Shown here in pieces: positions 15,952-17,719 of a stretch of DNA of 17,719 nucleotides; the stretch's first letter is position 1, and the number at the start of each line of letters is the position of its first letter. The stretch comes from Firmicutes bacterium CAG:882 (GTDB lineage Bacteria > Bacillota > Clostridia > Lachnospirales > Lachnospiraceae), in NCBI GenBank assembly GCA_000435595.1, contig FR895434.1:1-17719 (forward strand), read 5' to 3'. The notes beneath the pieces were generated by a model that did not search any database, was not told the origin of the DNA, and saw only the letters and a list, made by a program, of their open reading frames with translations. A program made the translations under genes and the position numbers.

Positions 15952-15969
15952 CAAAAATATATATTTTTG
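15952..15969. repeat. A/T palindrome after the membrane protein gene
   Basis: CAAAAATATATATTTTTG is a perfect 18-base palindrome three bases after the stop. It lacks GC pairs and is followed by A rather than T on the plus strand, so it would be a poor terminator. Confidence 0.3.
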
Positions 15970-15997
15970 AAAAAAATAAAAAAATTTAAAAAAGTTG

Positions 15998-16026
15998 TTG
16001 ACATTTGATTACCGGGGTGTTATATT
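15998..16026 (+). promoter_or_regulatory. Promoter of the tRNA operon
   Basis: TTGACA (15998-16003), a 17-base spacer and TATATT (16021-16026) form a strong sigma-A promoter 44 bases before tRNA-Val. Confidence 0.85.
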
Positions 16027-16069
16027 ATCTAAGCAAGCTAATCAACGGCAGGCAAACAAAACAACTTAT

Positions 16070-16142
16070 GGGGTCTTAGCTCAGCTGGGAGAGCATCTGC
16101 CTTACAAGCAGAGGGTCATAGGTTCGAGCCCTATAGGCCCCA
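16070..16142 (+). tRNA. tRNA-Val (anticodon TAC)
   Basis: A 73-base cloverleaf: acceptor GGGGTCT pairs with AGGCCCC (one G-U), discriminator A, D arm GCTC/GAGC, anticodon stem TCTGC/GCAGA with loop CTTACAA (anticodon TAC, 16103-16105), T arm ATAGG-TTCGAGC-CCTAT. CCA is not encoded. First gene of a two-tRNA transcript. Confidence 0.95.
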
Positions 16143-16161
16143 TACATTATCAATTTAATAT

Positions 16162-16235
16162 GGCGAGGTAGCTCAGTTGGCTAGAGCACATGGTTCATAC
16201 CCATGGTGTCGGGAGTTCGAATCTCTTCCTCGCTA
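16162..16235 (+). tRNA. tRNA-Met (anticodon CAT), elongator type
   Basis: A 74-base cloverleaf: acceptor GGCGAGG with CCTCGCT (terminal G-U), discriminator A, anticodon stem CATGG/CCATG with loop TTCATAC, T arm GGGAG-TTCGAAT-CTCTT. The stem lacks the three consecutive G-C pairs of initiators, and the body resembles Bacillus elongator tRNA-Met. A lysidine-modified tRNA-Ile cannot be fully excluded. CCA is not encoded. Confidence 0.92.
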
Positions 16236-16242
16236 CTACATG

Positions 16243-16274
16243 ACCGGAGATGATGAGTCTCCGGTTTATTTTAT
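16243..16274 (+). terminator. Terminator of the tRNA operon
   Basis: ACCGGAGA, loop TGATGAG and TCTCCGGT form a perfect 8-bp stem followed by a T-rich tract (TTATTTTAT), eight bases after tRNA-Met. Confidence 0.85.
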
Positions 16275-16283
16275 ATAAAATCG

Positions 16284-16312
16284 TTGACATATAACGCACA
16301 TAGATGTATAAT
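16284..16312 (+). promoter_or_regulatory. Consensus promoter of the hicAB module
   Basis: TTGACA (16284-16289), exactly 17 bases, TATAAT (16307-16312): a perfect sigma-A consensus. Such strength fits a gene set held in check by autorepression. Confidence 0.85.
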
Positions 16313-16320
16313 ATATACAT
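16304..16320. promoter_or_regulatory. Operator-like palindrome over the hicAB -10
   Basis: ATGTATA-ATA-TATACAT is a perfect 7-bp inverted repeat with a 3-base centre, covering the whole -10 hexamer. A protein bound here would block the polymerase. The likely binder is the module's own RHH protein or antitoxin complex (inference). Confidence 0.6.
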
Positions 16321-16335
16321 AAAGGAGGAGCAGAA

Positions 16336-16584
16336 ATGCCAACGGTTGACAAAATTTTAATTGATGTGATGAGCGGAACTAAAGACAATAACATTCGATT
16401 TGCGGATTTGCAAAAGCTACTTGAAACATTAGGCTTTAAATGTAGGATAAGAGGTGACCATTTTATATACACTAAAGATGGAATTACAGAAATTATCAAT
16501 ATTCAACCTGATAAAAATAAAACAAAACCATATCAGGTAAAACAGGTTAGAAGTATAATTTTAAAATATAGATTGGAGGTATAA
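16336..16584 (+). CDS. hicA: HicA-family mRNA interferase toxin
   Basis: An 82-residue HicA toxin, a small double-stranded-RNA-binding-fold ribonuclease that cleaves mRNA and stops growth. The family pattern is clear: FADLQKLLETLGFKCRIRGDHFIYTKDG, with catalytic H42 in GDHF, then a basic C-terminal helix KQVRSIILKYRLE. It is slightly longer than the usual 60-70 residues because of about 20 extra N-terminal residues. AAGGAGGAG lies nine bases before the ATG. It is first in a three-gene module, the usual hicA-before-hicB order, and is more A-rich than the upstream chromosomal genes. Confidence 0.9.
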   Translation: MPTVDKILIDVMSGTKDNNIRFADLQKLLETLGFKCRIRGDHFIYTKDGITEIINIQPDKNKTKPYQVKQVRSIILKYRLEV

Positions 16585-16590
16585 AATTTT

Positions 16591-16800
16591 ATGTACAAAT
16601 ATGAAAGAATAATCTTCTGGTCAGAAGAAGATCAAAGCTTTATTGTAGATGTTCCTGAGCTTCCTGGCTGTATGGCTGATGGCAAAACCATACAGCAGGC
16701 ATTAGATAATGCAGAAATTATTATAAATGAATGGATTGAAACAGCTAAAGAACTAGGGAGAGAAATACCACAGCCCAAAGGTCGCTTACAATACGCTTAG
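16591..16800 (+). CDS. hicB: HicB-family antitoxin, short form
   Basis: A 69-residue protein with the HicB N-terminal partial-RNase-H fold: FWSEEDQSFIVDVPELPGCM, then ADGKTIQQALDNAEIIINEW, which binds and neutralises HicA. It ends after KGRLQYA without the C-terminal ribbon-helix-helix or helix-turn-helix domain of longer HicB proteins (about 130 residues), so on its own it should not bind DNA. GGAGG lies 11 bases before the ATG, a longer than usual gap. It is six bases after hicA and nine before the RHH gene, whose product may supply the missing DNA-binding role. Confidence 0.9.
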   Translation: MYKYERIIFWSEEDQSFIVDVPELPGCMADGKTIQQALDNAEIIINEWIETAKELGREIPQPKGRLQYA

Positions 16801-16809
16801 AGGTACATC

Positions 16810-17004
16810 ATGGAAGAGTTAAAAACAAGTGAGGCACAGCGAAAAGCAATAAGGAAATACGAAAAAGAAAATTATCGTCTAAATATTGTTTTTCCTAAAG
16901 GAACGAAAGAAAGAATTGAAGCTTTAAATTTAAAAATAACCAACAGTGCATTTATAAGAGATACAATAATAGAAAAGTTGAATGAATTAGAAAATAGACA
17001 ATAG
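16810..17004 (+). CDS. Small ribbon-helix-helix (Arc/CopG-like) DNA-binding protein
   Basis: A 64-residue protein with a charged N-terminal helix (1-20), a short strand YRLNIVF (22-28), a helix KGTKERIEALN (30-40) and a second helix NSAFIRDTIIEKLNEL (45-60). This is the order of a ribbon-helix-helix dimer, in which the strand contacts the DNA groove. AGAGGT lies before the ATG, and the gene starts nine bases after hicB, so all three are one transcript. It probably represses the shared promoter at the palindrome over its -10. It could instead be an independent regulator or a plasmid- or phage-derived repressor. The terminator overlaps its stop codon. Confidence 0.72.
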   Translation: MEELKTSEAQRKAIRKYEKENYRLNIVFPKGTKERIEALNLKITNSAFIRDTIIEKLNELENRQ

Positions 17005-17034
17005 CCGGAGGCAAGAGCTTCCGGCTTTTGTTTT
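17003..17034 (+). terminator. Terminator of the hicAB module
   Basis: AGCCGGAGGC, loop AAGA and GCTTCCGGCT form a 10-bp stem with one G-U, followed by TTTTGTTTT. It overlaps the stop codon of the RHH gene. Confidence 0.9.
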
Positions 17035-17056
17035 GCCACAAATTAAGTCGTATATA
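17028..17056 (+). promoter_or_regulatory. Possible promoter of the gene-free region
   Basis: TTGTTT (17028-17033), a 17-base spacer and TATATA (17051-17056) form a moderate sigma-A promoter that starts within the T-tract of the preceding terminator. Confidence 0.35.
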
Positions 17057-17067
17057 CTTAAGTATAT
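17052..17067. repeat. Perfect 16-base palindrome
   Basis: ATATACTTAAGTATAT is its own complement and is flanked by GTCG on the left and CGAC on the right, which would extend the cruciform. It overlaps the candidate -10 and start site and may be an operator. Confidence 0.5.
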
Positions 17068-17640
17068 TCCGACCTTCACCGAACCTACCATGTGACGCTC
17101 TATCTCTCTAACTGCGTACCGTGTGTGTGCGGTCAGCCCACATCGCCTACCTGCTTAACAGATGCCAAGGTAAATTTACATATCACAGCCACTACTTAAA
17201 GTTTCCGAGTGCAGGCTGTAAGTTGACACGTCTATGACCATTGTGCATAACCTACGTGCGGCAAAGATACACGGGCGAGCAGCTCATGGACAAAACCATG
17301 GACAGCTCATTGATAAGTGCGCCGAGGTTATGACACAATGAGGGACAAAGAGCGCTTATCAACAACCTGACCACAGTTTTGACCACAAGCTTAGCTCTTG
17401 TGTATCTAGGACGCGCGCAGGTTACACACAAAGCTCACAGATAACATATTCTCAGGCTTGAGTGCTAGAGCCGACTACGGCTAATCACCTACGTTTGACA
17501 CAAGCACAGACAGCATCACAAACATGATTTATTGTCGCGAAGGTCATGCAACCGCGACACGACAACAACATGGACAACATGCGGTAAAACAAGGCTTTCG
17601 AGGCATTTTTGATATGTATTCTCAGACCACCTATTAGAAG
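17063..17640 (+). ncRNA. Candidate large structured RNA, or other structured non-coding element
   Basis: No credible reading frame occurs on either strand from 17005 to the window end, yet the stretch is rich in inverted repeats. ACAGCC/GGCTGT (17185-17190, 17214-17219) closes one stem. CATTGTGCATAACCT (17239-17253) pairs with 17325-17340 over 15 bp with one bulged A. TTGATAAGTGC (17310-17320) pairs with GCGCTTATCAA (17352-17362). Local hairpins include CATGG/CCATG, CACAAG/CTTGTG, AGCCG/CGGCT (17469-17482) and TGTCGCG/CGCGACA (17533-17559). A G-U pair in one stem favours the plus strand. A weak hairpin with T5 (17592-17610) might end it. Size, tRNA neighbourhood and possible phage edge resemble GOLLD/ROOL RNAs, but no family signature is recalled, and an origin or transfer element is possible. 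Confidence 0.45.
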
Positions 17641-17719
17641 GGGGTGGCCATTTTTGCGATTTTTGAGGGTAAAAACACGGAGGGGATAGCCTTTCGCCCA
17701 GGTTTGCCGCCGGGGGAAC
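17625..17719 (+). other. Phage packaging-leader-like sequence at the right end
   Basis: GACCACC and GGTGGCC flank a short hairpin; then come T-runs (CATTTTTGCGATTTTTGAGGG), GGAGGGGATAGCC, CGCCCAGGTTTGCC and the GC-rich end CCGCCGGGGGAAC. This style resembles leaders just upstream of small terminase genes in cos-type Firmicute prophages. That is recalled resemblance only; no terminase frame is in view. Confidence 0.25.

Noticed and set aside
16162..16235. tRNA-Met read as initiator tRNA
   Set aside because: The anticodon stem lacks the three G-C pairs and the body matches elongator types.
17592..17610. GCTTTCGAGGC plus T5 as a firm terminator of the candidate RNA
   Set aside because: The stem is only 4 bp with a wobble; kept only as a possibility.
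17005..17719. CRISPR array or tandem iterons in the gene-free region
   Set aside because: No regularly spaced direct repeats; only short repeated words such as GACCACA and CCTACGT.

Overview
The window reads as a chromosomal segment of a low-to-mid GC Firmicute, most likely a Lachnospiraceae-type Clostridium (Butyrivibrio/Roseburia/Agathobacter-like). This rests on strong AGGAGG-type ribosome binding sites, TTGACA/TATAAT promoters, tRNA genes without an encoded CCA, two Clostridia-style MATE pumps and a TPP-riboswitch-controlled ThiT. The genus is inferred from protein style, not from a marker gene.

Left part (1-7300): the last codons of a truncated gene precede a nitrilase-superfamily hydrolase, which converges on an AraC-type regulator. 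Divergent from the regulator are a MATE efflux pump, arginyl-tRNA synthetase (argS) under its own near-consensus promoter, and a second, paralogous MATE pump coupled to argS. The second pump's intrinsic terminator lies inside the 3' end of an oppositely oriented phosphopantetheinyl transferase gene.

Middle part (6557-13503): a minus-strand group runs thiT, an HExxH lipoprotein, then the phosphopantetheinyl transferase. It starts from a consensus promoter and a TPP riboswitch whose expression platform is both terminator and Shine-Dalgarno sequestrator. Divergent from it is a plus-strand operon: an Mrp-type P-loop ATPase fused in frame to a HAD phosphatase, a CPBP intramembrane protease and a family 2 glycosyltransferase, ending at a 19-bp bidirectional terminator. 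A PAP2 phosphatase on the minus strand converges on it.

Right part (13640-17719): a two-gene unit encodes a degenerate ABC ATPase-like protein that has lost every catalytic motif, directly abutting a large polytopic membrane protein. A tRNA-Val/tRNA-Met operon follows. Next is a compact, AT-rich hicA-hicB-RHH toxin-antitoxin module with a perfect consensus promoter and an operator-like palindrome over the -10. The last 0.7 kb has no open reading frame but holds several long inverted repeats, two of which cross to form a large potential pseudoknot. This is the best candidate for something undescribed: a large structured RNA, possibly of the GOLLD/ROOL style, or another replication or mobility element. 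The final ~90 bases resemble the leader of a phage packaging region, so the right end may be the edge of a prophage or other mobile element.
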